Positions 1 to 8,492 of a stretch of DNA of 64,000 nucleotides are shown here, in pieces. This DNA is from Bdellovibrionota bacterium (lineage in GTDB: Bacteria; Bdellovibrionota; Bdellovibrionia; Bdellovibrionales; JAMPXM01): NCBI GenBank assembly GCA_963170185.1, contig CAUJGS010000104.1, forward strand, positions 25,383-89,382, given 5' to 3'. Made by a program: the position numbers and the translations under genes. Under the pieces are notes generated by a model. It had not been told where the DNA came from. It saw only the letters and a list, made by a program, of their open reading frames with translations, and searched no databases. Every line of letters begins with the position of its first letter. The first letter of the stretch is position 1.

Positions 1-2009
1 GGCGATCCTACCAAACCAGCGGATTCGCGCACGTGCAGATCACGGCCAATGAAACGACCAACGAAGCCGCGTTCCTAAAAGAGATTCATTTTAAAATCGA
101 CGAAGGCCCTCGGGTTCGTATCAAACGCATCGAGATCTCTGGCAATATTTCGCGCCAAGGAAACTACTACGCGCAGTTCATCGCCAGCACAAACCACGAT
201 CTGCTTGGCGAGGGCTACTACAATCGCAAGGATATCGAAGACGGAATCAAGGCCCTTGAGGAAGAGCTACAAAACCAAGGCTACCTAAGAGCCAAGGTCA
301 AATCCTGGCGCTCCGAGTTTTCAAACCCTCAAGAGACAGCCAGAGCCACCAACACCGATAAGCCTGCTTCCAACAAGCGCGGAAGCCAAGCGACGCTTCT
401 GCTTAACATCGACGAAGGCCCTCTCACCGTCATTCGGCAAATCCGCTTTGAAGGCGTCGATTCTTTTTCCAAAGCAGAGCTGCAAAGCCAACTCCCGATC
501 CGCACCAGCGAATCCCTACGGATCAAAGATCTCAATGCCGCGATTGATGCCCTGAAGAGTTTTTATCAATCGCGCGGTTTTATTGAGATGCGAATCTTAA
601 ACGAACAAGAAGGCTTGGTCACCTATAACGAGTCCAGCACACAAGCCACAGTCGAGTTTCAAGTTCACGAGGGACCCAAAGTTCGAATCAATTCTATCGT
701 TCTCGATGGCAACTCGCTGACAAAAGACTACGTCATCTTGCGCGAGCTTTCGATGAAACCCGGCGATGTTTACACGCCGGAAGTTCGCGAAGATTCGATC
801 TTTCACCTCCAAAAGCTGGGGCTCTTTTCAAGAGTCAGCATTCGCACTCTAGAAGAGGGAACTTCGATGGCAGACCGCACAGTCATCGTCGAGGTCGAAG
901 AAAGCGCTCCGGGAACATTCGAGTCCGGCGTGGGTGTCGCTTACGATCGCGATTGGCTCTTTCGCGGATACGCCGGTGTCGCCTATAGAAACCTTTGGGG
1001 CACAGGGCGCGCCATTAGCTTCCGCGCCGACCCGAGCTATTCGACCGATCCCAAGATCTCGTATCTCGAACACAAGATCACACTCAGCTATCTCGAACCC
1101 TACATCTTGCGCGACCGCAACAAGGGGCGTTTGAACCTCATTCGCGACGTTCGATTCACAGGTGTCGATTCAGACGGAAAAGCCATCATCCTCGCAAAAA
1201 ACGAGATCGGACTTCAGGTCGAGCGCGATCTCACAAAGCACCTAAAACTCATCTACACGGCCTACAACCTGTCTAGCCAAAACGAGTTCGATCGCAGCAA
1301 TCCCGACAACATCAAGCGCACGCAGAATATCGCCAAGACGGGGCCTCAGCTGGAATACGACACTCGCGACAACGTCTTTTATCCAACCAAAGGTGTTTAT
1401 GCTCAGCTCGGGGTGGAGTACGCCGATCCGTATCTCGGCAGCTCCGAAGACGCCTCACAGTCGATCAAATTCACAAAGCTCAATGCGGCGATTTCCTATC
1501 CGTATCGCATTCTGGGAAGTTCGCGATGGATTTTTGCGACCAGCATCCGCTCCGGATACTTGGCAAACCTTTCGACGCTTCCACAAGGCGGCGTACCCGA
1601 TCAAGAAGCCTTTTTCCTTGGTGGACGTTCGACTTTGCGCGGATTTCAGCCAACGGGAAGTGCTCCTGATCTCGAACGAGTACCGAACATCGTTCAGCTA
1701 GGGAAAGTCAACTTGCGTGACTTCTACGTCACGACCGATAGCTACTATTATCTTCTGAAGGCTGAGGTGCGCTTCCCTATCTATGGCGATTTCCATGGAG
1801 CCATCTTCTACGATGGTGGAGCAGTACTCCTTTCCCAACTCCATATCGATGCCCCCTACCGAGATTCTGCAGGTATCGCGATCCGATTGAAGTTTGCAGG
1901 TGGAATCGTGGCGGGTATCGAGTACGGCAAAAAACTCGAACGAAAGAACTGGCACCCGCATGGGTACGAAAGCCCCGAGGCATGGCACATCTCTATCGGA
2001 ACCTTTTAG
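1..2009 (+). CDS. BamA/TamA-like Omp85 outer-membrane protein, 5'-truncated by the window
   Basis: The reading frame is open from base 3 and codons before the first GTG (33) still read like a POTRA domain (YQTSGFAHVQI), so the gene starts outside the window. At least three POTRA-type repeats are visible, around bases 105-260, 410-580 and 670-800, each with the pattern V-R-I-x-x-I-x-x-x-G. From about base 905 the sequence has the alternating pattern of a 16-strand Omp85 barrel. The conserved loop-6 motif appears as GGRSTLRGF (about 1618-1650), and the protein ends in Phe, the usual C-terminal residue of outer-membrane barrels. Omp85 proteins insert or translocate proteins at the outer membrane. 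BamA itself, TamA or a paralogue cannot be separated without the missing 5' part. It converges on the next gene with a 4-base overlap. Confidence 0.9.
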   Translation, partial: RSYQTSGFAHVQITANETTNEAAFLKEIHFKIDEGPRVRIKRIEISGNISRQGNYYAQFIASTNHDLLGEGYYNRKDIEDGIKALEEELQNQGYLRAKVKSWRSEFSNPQETARATNTDKPASNKRGSQATLLLNIDEGPLTVIRQIRFEGVDSFSKAELQSQLPIRTSESLRIKDLNAAIDALKSFYQSRGFIEMRILNEQEGLVTYNESSTQATVEFQVHEGPKVRINSIVLDGNSLTKDYVILRELSMKPGDVYTPEVREDSIFHLQKLGLFSRVSIRTLEEGTSMADRTVIVEVEESAPGTFESGVGVAYDRDWLFRGYAGVAYRNLWGTGRAISFRADPSYSTDPKISYLEHKITLSYLEPYILRDRNKGRLNLIRDVRFTGVDSDGKAIILAKNEIGLQVERDLTKHLKLIYTAYNLSSQNEFDRSNPDNIKRTQNIAKTGPQLEYDTRDNVFYPTKGVYAQLGVEYADPYLGSSEDASQSIKFTKLNAAISYPYRILGSSRWIFATSIRSGYLANLSTLPQGGVPDQEAFFLGGRSTLRGFQPTGSAPDLERVPNIVQLGKVNLRDFYVTTDSYYYLLKAEVRFPIYGDFHGAIFYDGGAVLLSQLHIDAPYRDSAGIAIRLKFAGGIVAGIEYGKKLERKNWHPHGYESPEAWHISIGTF

Positions 2010-2842
2010 GACTTAGGTTTCTTTCTCGCAACAACCACGATCGAAGCACCAAGCGGCATTGGGAAAAATCTCAAAAGCTGTCTTTCTAACCAAAACCCGA
2101 CCGCCAATACCTTAAGTGCCTGGTGCTGCGCTCGATGCTTGGCCTGAATCTCCCCTCCTTGGCCTCGCTTCGCACCAACCAAGCGCGAAAGCCAGCCGGC
2201 TAGAAACATCAGGGGCGCAAGCGCAACGAAGAAGTAAGTGCCATAGACGACCTGGAATCCCGCGCGATCCAACATCTCGCTCAGTCCTCTGAGCGTGTAC
2301 CGACGAAAATGCCCTGCCTCTACATCCCGATCTGACCAAAGTGCTTGATAGGCCGGAACGGTAATTGCCACCGAACTCTCTGCCGAAATAATATCGCCGA
2401 CCGACTTCATAAAAGTGACGTCGTCATTGATATGCTCGACAACATCAAACAACCCAACATCCACCTTCAAAGCCGCAGATGGTTTAAGGTCCGAGAGCTG
2501 AGCCCAAATCACATCCCGAACACCGCGTTTTTTCGCGTTGCGAGCCCCCTGAGGGCCAGGCTCTATCAGTAGCCCTCGAAACCCCAAGGACTCCAAATAG
2601 CTAGCAACGGCACCATTGCCACCACCAACATCCAATACATCTCGATGCCCAAAGTAGTTCTTGGCGACCTTGCCTATTACGTAGTTGCGATGCATGAACC
2701 ACGGCGACTTTTCTTCCAAAGAAAAACACACATCGTGATCATCTTCAGGATACGAAACCGCCGACGTACCCAACTCCCGAGGCCGCCAAAGCCCATCCTC
2801 GACCTTTTGAAGATTTAAAAAAAACTCGTCCACTCGCGACAT
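2006..2842 (-). CDS. Class I SAM-dependent methyltransferase
   Basis: 278 residues. The SAM-binding motif I is DVGGGNG (residues 71-77), followed by an acidic strand end (LLIEPGP, about 91-97) and the post-motif FDVVEHI (132-138). This is the Methyltransf_11/23-type fold. After the catalytic domain comes HFRRYTLRGL (about 178-187) and a hydrophobic stretch at 203-218 that may hold the protein at the membrane. This layout is common in methyltransferases found near glycan or lipid loci, but the substrate cannot be told. The gene lies 3 bases after the PPDK-regulator gene and is probably the last gene of the nusB operon. Its stop overlaps the stop of the convergent Omp85 gene. Family call is secure; substrate is unknown. 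Confidence 0.85.
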   Translation of the reverse strand: MSRVDEFFLNLQKVEDGLWRPRELGTSAVSYPEDDHDVCFSLEEKSPWFMHRNYVIGKVAKNYFGHRDVLDVGGGNGAVASYLESLGFRGLLIEPGPQGARNAKKRGVRDVIWAQLSDLKPSAALKVDVGLFDVVEHINDDVTFMKSVGDIISAESSVAITVPAYQALWSDRDVEAGHFRRYTLRGLSEMLDRAGFQVVYGTYFFVALAPLMFLAGWLSRLVGAKRGQGGEIQAKHRAQHQALKVLAVGFWLERQLLRFFPMPLGASIVVVARKKPKS

Positions 2843-2845
2843 CGT

Positions 2846-3688
2846 CTAAAAACTCATTCGATCTGGAAGACCAAGACGAGAAGAAATCACGCGGACGATT
2901 TCAGCCGCCGTCTCCTCGAGCGCACGTTCCGTCACGTTAAACACCGGCCATCGTCGATTCTGTCGAAAGAGATCTTGCGCGTATTCGATCTCCTTTTCGA
3001 TATAACCGATGCGAGCGTACTCGCCCCCCGGGTCTTGCCCAAATTTTTCCAGCCGATTTCGGCGGATTTTTGAAAGTGAATCGGTATCGATTAGAAGGCC
3101 GACAATTTTCCGCTGATCGACTTCAAAGAGCTCTTTGGGGAGTTTCGAGTTTAAAACCAAAGGAATATTGGCGACCTTCCAGCCTTTGTGGCTCAAGAAA
3201 ATCGAAAGCGGTGTTTTTGACGTGCGGGAGATCCCGACCAGAATGATGTCAGCCTCGTTTAAATCCGTGAGACACTTCCCGTCGTCATGCTTGACGGTGT
3301 ACTCGATCGCCTCAATTCGTTTGAAGTAGCGATCATCCACCATGCGAAGAATGCCGACACTTCTCTGCCCAGGCCCGCCGCCAAAGTATTCATCCAATGT
3401 CTGTAGAAGCGGGCCAATAAGATCGACGCTCAACAAACCCTTGGCCGCCGACTGTTCTTGAATCACTTGCTTAAGCTGCGGACTCACCACCGTGTGAATA
3501 ATAATGCCTTGGTTTTCAAAAGCGTCGGCTATCACACTCTCCACTTGAGACTCAGTCCGAACATTTTTGGAGCGAACAATATTGATTTCGGCATCTTGGT
3601 ATTGAACAAGGGCCGCACGAATCATCGTAGCGGCCGTTTCCCCAGTCCCATCCGAGATGATATAAATCGTACCCCGTCGCTTTTCCAT
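2846..3688 (-). CDS. Pyruvate,phosphate dikinase / PEP synthase regulatory protein (DUF299 family)
   Basis: 280 residues from the ATG at 3688, giving the family-typical start MEKRRGTIYIISDGTGETA. An upstream in-frame extension to 3817 overlaps the preceding gene and is not protein-like. The ATG overlaps the preceding stop as TGATG, and a GGAG lies just upstream, so it looks translationally coupled. The P-loop is GISRTSKTP (about 152-160). Family members are bifunctional: an ADP-dependent kinase phosphorylates a Thr on PPDK or PEP synthase and inactivates it, and a phosphate-dependent phosphorylase reverses this. They thus control the pyruvate/PEP switch. Which target it has cannot be read here, because neither enzyme is encoded in the window. 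Confidence 0.92.
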   Translation of the reverse strand: MEKRRGTIYIISDGTGETAATMIRAALVQYQDAEINIVRSKNVRTESQVESVIADAFENQGIIIHTVVSPQLKQVIQEQSAAKGLLSVDLIGPLLQTLDEYFGGGPGQRSVGILRMVDDRYFKRIEAIEYTVKHDDGKCLTDLNEADIILVGISRTSKTPLSIFLSHKGWKVANIPLVLNSKLPKELFEVDQRKIVGLLIDTDSLSKIRRNRLEKFGQDPGGEYARIGYIEKEIEYAQDLFRQNRRWPVFNVTERALEETAAEIVRVISSRLGLPDRMSF

Positions 3689-4380
3689 CAGAGCTCCAGC
3701 TCCGTCCAGCGAGCGGATTTCACAGCAGACCGTCTTGAAACCTCGGCAACAACTTGCGCAAGACTCTCCGCCAACGGCCGAGAAAACACCTCGGGACGAG
3801 GGTCTATCACAACCCAAGCTCCGCGGCGTCCAAGATCAATCATCAAGGCTTTCGCATCTGGATAGAGCTCCGGCGTGTGAAAGTCAGAAAAACCCACTTC
3901 CGAAAGCCACTCACGGAGTTCCTTCATCACCAGCACGCGCCCTGCGGAATCGAATTCTTCACCCGCAAAGGAGGCTTCGCTAGCAAGTGGTCTTGGCAAA
4001 AGCTCGGGCTCGATCCGACAGCGCGACTCCGGACGAAAGATTTCACCATGCGAAAAGACGGCGGAAAGTTCAACCTGAACTCGGAGCTGCGACGTAGGCT
4101 CGTCGCGAAGTCGTTCACGAACAAAATGCCGGCGGAACTCAAACCCATAGGGATAAAATCGACTGAGTGTTTTAAAATCCAACACGTTATTGGTTTGTCG
4201 AAGTTCGGCCTCGACATCCGAACGCATGATCCAAGTCGGCTTCATACGTTCAGCCTCAAAGCGCAACGCGTGTTCGCGCTCCTTACCTTCGATAAACTCC
4301 GAATAACGACGCCATGCCTGCCTCACGCGTGAGGCAAACGTCCTCACACGCTCCTGGAATCGACCCATCGGATCCCCCAT
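3688..4380 (-). CDS. Conserved-looking hypothetical protein in the nusB operon
   Basis: 230 residues and no family recognised. The first 60 residues are rich in Arg, Glu and Gln and probably helical. No signal peptide or membrane segment is seen, so it is likely cytoplasmic. A later segment (about 150-225) looks like a mixed alpha/beta fold with LMIDLGRRGAWVVIDPRPEV. It overlaps the upstream gene by 37 bases from the first ATG, or by 25 from the second (MGRF), and shares TGATG with the downstream regulator gene, so it belongs to one transcription unit. The link to RNA or pyruvate metabolism is only positional. Confidence 0.7.
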   Translation of the reverse strand: MGDPMGRFQERVRTFASRVRQAWRRYSEFIEGKEREHALRFEAERMKPTWIMRSDVEAELRQTNNVLDFKTLSRFYPYGFEFRRHFVRERLRDEPTSQLRVQVELSAVFSHGEIFRPESRCRIEPELLPRPLASEASFAGEEFDSAGRVLVMKELREWLSEVGFSDFHTPELYPDAKALMIDLGRRGAWVVIDPRPEVFSRPLAESLAQVVAEVSRRSAVKSARWTELEL

Positions 4381-4751
4381 TCACCCTGAGAAAGCTCCGC
4401 AAGTTCCTTCGGCGCTGGTGGCTTTGAACCTTGCGGTGGCAAAATGGTCGCAGTTTTCACACGCATCTTCGTCAATGTTTGATGAACAAGCGTTAACCAA
4501 GCCCCAGAGCTCAGACCTTCAGAAAAGAGAACCAGCAGACGCGGTGACGGCCACCCTTCGGGAGTCGCCAGCAAGAGCGGCGCTTTCGGATTTTTTTCCT
4601 GCCGATTGCGGCTCCGGCGAATCAGAAGCCCTAGCTCCCAATCGACACGCTCAGTCCACGGGTTGTGATCCGGATCGAGAAGAATCCATAAGTCCGACGG
4701 GCTTTCGAAAGCCGCATCAAAGCTGATAGATTTGAAGATTTCGAGAGTCAT
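4344..4751 (-). CDS. Small hypothetical protein downstream of nusB
   Basis: 135 residues, no family recognised, no signal peptide. It starts MTLEIFKSISFDAAFESPSD and carries several hydrophobic strands (LWILLDPD, LLLATPEG, RLLVLFSEGL) spaced like a small alpha/beta domain. It starts 9 bases after the nusB stop and its 3' end overlaps the next gene by up to 37 bases, so it is an operon member. The next gene also has no family; the two may act together, but that is only inferred from overlap. Confidence 0.6.
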   Translation of the reverse strand: MTLEIFKSISFDAAFESPSDLWILLDPDHNPWTERVDWELGLLIRRSRNRQEKNPKAPLLLATPEGWPSPRLLVLFSEGLSSGAWLTLVHQTLTKMRVKTATILPPQGSKPPAPKELAELSQGEWGIRWVDSRSV

Positions 4752-4760
4752 GCCCCATCG

Positions 4761-5204
4761 TCAGATTTGACGTGCGATCGGGTCAAGAATCCCGTTCACA
4801 AATGACGCTGAGTCCGTGCTGCCAAAAAGACGCGCAAGCTCGACAGCCTCATTGATCGCGATATTGGGTTTCAACTTCGGATGCAAGAACGTCATCTCAA
4901 ATACGGCGATTCTTAGCAGCGAAAGATCGACAAGACTCATGCGGGCCACCTTCCAGTGGCGAGCATGCGCCTCGATCGTGCGATCAATCGTCTCCAGATT
5001 TTCACAAACTCCGAAGAACAACGTGCCACCGTATTCGGCGATCTCGCGTTCGATGTCGAAGTCGCGCACAAAGTCGGCAAAAAGCCCCTTCGGCGACGCC
5101 TCAAGACCTTTGTCCGGCGCAAACGCTTTGAGAAACAGGAGCTGGAGGGCCATTTCGCGCGAACGGCGACGTGGTGTGAGTTCAACAGATTCGAGATCAG
5201 GCAT
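4761..5204 (-). CDS. nusB: Transcription antitermination factor NusB
   Basis: 147 residues from the ATG at 5204. The all-helical NusB pattern begins with the basic RRRSREMALQLLF signature and continues with the conserved LVDLSLLRIAVFEM and PNIAINEAVELARLFG segments near the C-terminus. NusB pairs with NusE (S10), binds boxA RNA and supports rRNA antitermination. A TTG at 5240 would add 12 residues; neither start has a strong Shine-Dalgarno and the ATG fits family length better. It is the first gene of a five-gene minus-strand operon running down to 2006. Confidence 0.92.
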   Translation of the reverse strand: MPDLESVELTPRRRSREMALQLLFLKAFAPDKGLEASPKGLFADFVRDFDIEREIAEYGGTLFFGVCENLETIDRTIEAHARHWKVARMSLVDLSLLRIAVFEMTFLHPKLKPNIAINEAVELARLFGSTDSASFVNGILDPIARQI

Positions 5205-5304
5205 GGCGCGCACTTTAGGGAGTGCGAGCAGACTCGTCAACGTCAGAGAAAAATCAGGGGAAGAATGCTTGCGAAACCCGGGGTATTCAAAGGAACCTTA
5301 AAGT

Positions 5305-6135
5305 ATGAACAGCGCTAGAATCCCAAGAGAATTCGCTAAATCCGCTCTGATCCTCGCCACCTCCGCTCTCGGCATTCTGGGGCTCGGCCTCGTCGGCGTG
5401 GAATCTGTCCATGGGCAGGTTTTTCAAGACGGAATGGGAGCGGTCGAGGTCACCGATCAGGGCGCCGTCACCCCGGGTAGCGCTGCCGAGCGCAACATGC
5501 GCCGCAATCGCCGCGAACGCGTTCGCAGAGACTTCAAACCCGAGGTCGGCCGTCAAGCCGCCGCCAAGTATATGTCCCCTCAGCGACCCGACAATCGCGA
5601 CGAAGACGACAACGCCTCTTCTCGTAGTGAAAGCTCTGGCAGAACCCCGGCTGGAACCACTGATCGCTACCTGGCGCTCCACTTCGGTTCTTACGTGTCT
5701 GACAACTCCTACCGCTGGGGCACGCCAGAGAATCAAGAAAACGTCGGGCGCTGGAATGTCGGCGTCACCTACCGCCTCGGCGAATGGGTGAATTCGATGG
5801 ATCTCCTCATGCGCTTTGATGTCTCTCGCTTTGCGATGGCTGAAGGCGGGGTCACCAAGTTTAGCTTCCTCCCCATCATCACCTTTCCCGATGCCTCAAG
5901 TCGCTTTCCCCTGTATTTTGGTGCTGGTGTGGGCCTAGGCGTCTTCGGAACACAACTAAAGGGTGAATCTTCGCTGGCTCTCGACTATCAACTTCTAGCG
6001 GGAGCTCGCTTCTTCAACCTCTGGGATATGACCGGATTGTTTGTCGAAGGCGGGGTCAAAAACCACGTTCATATCTTTAGCGACGGACAATTTAATGGCA
6101 CGTATATCACGGCAGGGCTCCTCTTCACGTTCTAA
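5305..6135 (+). CDS. Predicted outer-membrane beta-barrel protein, unknown function
   Basis: 276 residues. The ATG lies 10 bases after an AAAGGA site. An N-terminal signal peptide (hydrophobic about 12-33, cleavage near VHG-QV) is followed by a low-complexity basic and acidic linker (about 65-115, RRNRRERVRRD and DEDDNASSRSES). From about residue 118 alternating hydrophobic strands run to the end, with the closing YITAGLLFTF, the Phe-terminated signature of an outer-membrane barrel. This suggests a small 8- to 10-strand barrel with a periplasmic N-terminal linker. It is divergent from nusB, and its 3' end overlaps the start of the next gene by about 41 bases. Confidence 0.75.
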   Translation: MNSARIPREFAKSALILATSALGILGLGLVGVESVHGQVFQDGMGAVEVTDQGAVTPGSAAERNMRRNRRERVRRDFKPEVGRQAAAKYMSPQRPDNRDEDDNASSRSESSGRTPAGTTDRYLALHFGSYVSDNSYRWGTPENQENVGRWNVGVTYRLGEWVNSMDLLMRFDVSRFAMAEGGVTKFSFLPIITFPDASSRFPLYFGAGVGLGVFGTQLKGESSLALDYQLLAGARFFNLWDMTGLFVEGGVKNHVHIFSDGQFNGTYITAGLLFTF

Positions 6136-7537
6136 CTCACGCTCTAACTCACGCTCCAAAACAAGCGGCCCGTCATCTCAAACACGACCGGACTCTCGCG
6201 AGCAGGCAAACCCTTTTCGCCGTGCCGACGAAGAGCGGGATCGTAAGAGTGGCGGCCGTGAACCGCGCGGTTTTTTCCTTCACCGTCCGGTGGCGGCAAT
6301 TGCTATCGAAGCCCTGGCTCAGGTGATGCTCGAAGGGCGTTACGCCGGTAAAGTTATCGAGCATGCGTTTAAAAACGAAAAAAAAATGGGCGCACGCGAT
6401 CGGCGGCAATTCGCCGAAATCGTCTACGACTTAGTACGCTGGTGGAGAAAGTCGGCGGCCGCGTTCGGCTGGAACGAAGCAACCGTTCCGCAAAAATCCG
6501 ATCTCTGGAAATGGCTGGCCGTCCTCATCATCGATAAAAATTTAAAAGAAACCGGAGAGCCACGGCTTCCAAACTGGCCCGAGTTTGAACGCATTAGCGC
6601 CGACAAGATCGCTCGCCGTCTCTCTGAAATCGATCCGACAGAAGATCGCGCGATCTTCGAAAGTATTCCCGACTGGATGGACGAACTCGGCGAAAAAGAA
6701 CTTGGTCGCCGTTGGCCACAGATTCTTCATAGCCTCAATCTACAAGCCCCCGTTTTCATCCGCGCCAATACGCTGAAGTGCAATCGCGACGACCTCGCCA
6801 AGCGCCTTCGTCAAGAAGACGACATCATGACCCACGCCGCCGAACACACGACCAACGGCCTCATGCTCGTGGAGCGAAAAAACGTGTTCGTCACTCAAGC
6901 CTTTAAAGATGGCTGGTTCGAAGTGCAAGACGGCGCCAGTCAACAAGTCGCCGAGATGCTCGGCGCCGAGCCCGGTGAACGCATCATCGACGCCTGCGCC
7001 GGAGCTGGCGGAAAAACGCTGGCGCTTGGTGCGATGATGAAAAACAAAGGAAAGCTCATCGCTCTCGATGTTCACGAAGGAAAACTGCAAGAGCTAAAAA
7101 AGCGAATCGCTCGCAGCGGAGTCGACACCTGCGAGGCTCGTCTGATCGACTCGCAGAAAGTTATCAAACGCCTTGAAGGAACCGCAGATCGTGTTCTTTT
7201 AGATGTGCCATGCTCGGGAATGGGCGTGCTTCGCCGTAACCCCGACGCAAAATGGAAACTTGGCTTAGAAGAAATTGAACGCCTGCGCGAACTCCAAGCC
7301 CGCATTCTCGATGAATACACGCTGATGGTAAAGCCGGGCGGTCTTGTGCTTTACGCGACGTGCTCAATTCTTCCGAGCGAGAACCATCAACAGATCGAAA
7401 AGTTCTTAAAACGGCGCGCGGCCGACAAAACCGCGGGTGCCGCACGTTTTGAACTTGTACGCGACCGCGAGTTTTTACCGGGAGCAAATCGCTACGACGG
7501 TTTCTACGCCGCCCTATTGAAGCGCGTCGCTCCCTAA
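6095..7537 (+). CDS. RsmB/NOP2-type rRNA (cytosine-C5) methyltransferase
   Basis: 480 residues from the ATG at 6095; a TTG at 6041 would lie even deeper in the previous gene. After a Ser/Arg-rich tail (about 1-40) comes a NusB-like helical domain (about 75-140), then the catalytic Rossmann domain. Motif I is DACAGAGGKT (about 299-308). Motif IV has the Pro-Cys pair in DVPCSGMG (Cys about 373), and motif VI has Thr-Cys in YATCSILPSEN (Cys about 423). In this family the TC cysteine attacks C6 of the target cytosine and the PC cysteine helps release it. RsmB methylates C967 of 16S rRNA in E. coli, so this is a likely orthologue, but close NOP paralogues exist. Its stop overlaps the convergent LysR gene by 4 bases. 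Confidence 0.9.
   Translation: MARISRQGSSSRSNSRSNSRSKTSGPSSQTRPDSREQANPFRRADEERDRKSGGREPRGFFLHRPVAAIAIEALAQVMLEGRYAGKVIEHAFKNEKKMGARDRRQFAEIVYDLVRWWRKSAAAFGWNEATVPQKSDLWKWLAVLIIDKNLKETGEPRLPNWPEFERISADKIARRLSEIDPTEDRAIFESIPDWMDELGEKELGRRWPQILHSLNLQAPVFIRANTLKCNRDDLAKRLRQEDDIMTHAAEHTTNGLMLVERKNVFVTQAFKDGWFEVQDGASQQVAEMLGAEPGERIIDACAGAGGKTLALGAMMKNKGKLIALDVHEGKLQELKKRIARSGVDTCEARLIDSQKVIKRLEGTADRVLLDVPCSGMGVLRRNPDAKWKLGLEEIERLRELQARILDEYTLMVKPGGLVLYATCSILPSENHQQIEKFLKRRAADKTAGAARFELVRDREFLPGANRYDGFYAALLKRVAP
6131..6154. repeat. Perfect 12-bp tandem repeat (two copies)
   Basis: The 12-mer TCTAACTCACGC occurs twice in direct succession. The first copy holds the TAA stop of the outer-membrane protein gene, and in the overlapping frame both copies encode SNSR repeats near the N-terminus of the methyltransferase. 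It could expand or contract in steps of four codons without a frameshift. Confidence 0.8.
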
Positions 7538-8433
7538 CCTGGAATACCTTGTTTGAGAACGCGGAAGAAGACGTCGATCAACTGAGCTGATGCCGATGGA
7601 TCACGCGAGTAAAACACGACATTTGTTGTATGCTTGAGATCCATCACGGGAATCTGCGTGAGCCGCCCCATGCGAACCTGTTTGCGAATGGCGTGCGCCG
7701 GCAAAAAACCCCAGCCAAGTCCGCTTTCAATAACACGTTTCAAAGTTCCAACATTGTTGGACTCAAACACAACGTTCAGCGAAACGCCGGACGACTCGAC
7801 GACTTTCTTAAAGGCTTGGTCAAAGCCCTCGTACTTTTCGGCAAGCTTAACAAACGGGCGCTGATCCAATTGTTCCGCCCGAATTTCATCTGGCAGCGAT
7901 GGATCTTTGCCAGATGCCACCAACCACATCTCATCTTTATGAAGCGGGCGCCCCTGAAGACCAAGCGACTGCGCTTGAGCCGCCGTAATCTCGGGCAAAA
8001 TTGCGACGTCCAAACGCCCTTCTCCCGCCGCCTTGAGAACCTCGTTGGCGTCTTCGTACATGAGCTCAATCGAAACACGATTGTGGTGCTTGAGTAGAGT
8101 CGCAACACTTGGTGCGACCAGCTGCAGTCCCAACGAATTCAGCGTCCCAATACGCAGATGTCCTTGTACACCCTCCGCCATCGTCTGGATGGCGGCTTGG
8201 GCCTGCTGCGTGAGTTGAATGATCCGACGAGCATAGTCATACAACAGCTGCCCTTGCACCGTGGGCCGTGCATGACGAGCACCACGATCCAAAAGTCCGA
8301 CCCCCATCTCTTCTTCCAAATTTCGAATCTGCTGCGAAACCGCTGGCTGAGTCAGGAAGAGTTTTTCAGCTGCCGCTGTCATACTTCCTTCAGAGACGAC
8401 TGTTGAGAACGTGATCAATTGCTGCAGGTTCAT
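7534..8433 (-). CDS. LysR-family transcriptional regulator
   Basis: 299 residues. The winged helix-turn-helix fills residues 1-60 with the classic pattern LTQPAVSQQIRNLEEEMGVGLLDR, followed by the linker helix (about 60-85) and a two-lobed type-2 periplasmic-binding-like effector domain (about 90-290). The effector is not predictable. It lies between the convergent methyltransferase and a co-oriented membrane-protein gene 58 bases upstream. A perfect inverted repeat sits 42 bases before its start and may be an autoregulatory site. Homologues include CysB/CbbR/IlvY-like and unassigned types; I do not assign one. Confidence 0.95.
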   Translation of the reverse strand: MNLQQLITFSTVVSEGSMTAAAEKLFLTQPAVSQQIRNLEEEMGVGLLDRGARHARPTVQGQLLYDYARRIIQLTQQAQAAIQTMAEGVQGHLRIGTLNSLGLQLVAPSVATLLKHHNRVSIELMYEDANEVLKAAGEGRLDVAILPEITAAQAQSLGLQGRPLHKDEMWLVASGKDPSLPDEIRAEQLDQRPFVKLAEKYEGFDQAFKKVVESSGVSLNVVFESNNVGTLKRVIESGLGWGFLPAHAIRKQVRMGRLTQIPVMDLKHTTNVVFYSRDPSASAQLIDVFFRVLKQGIPG

Positions 8434-8474
8434 GGCGCATTCCCCCTACTCCCATTCTTCACCCAATCTCCAAT

Positions 8475-8492
8475 AGAAATCACTGGATTTCT
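8475..8492. promoter_or_regulatory. 7+7 bp inverted repeat upstream of the LysR gene
   Basis: AGAAATC and GATTTCT form a perfect inverted repeat separated by ACTG, 42 bases upstream of the LysR start codon and touching the stop codon of the upstream gene. LysR proteins usually bind imperfect palindromes near their own promoters, so this is a candidate operator. It could instead be a short hairpin ending the upstream gene, but no T-tract follows on the minus strand. Confidence 0.35.

Noticed and set aside
4481..4500. 16-base match between a coding site near 4484 and non-coding DNA near 25412 (ATGAACAAGCGTTAAC)
   Set aside because: A single 16-mer match is near chance level in 64 kb, one copy is inside a gene, and no structure surrounds it.
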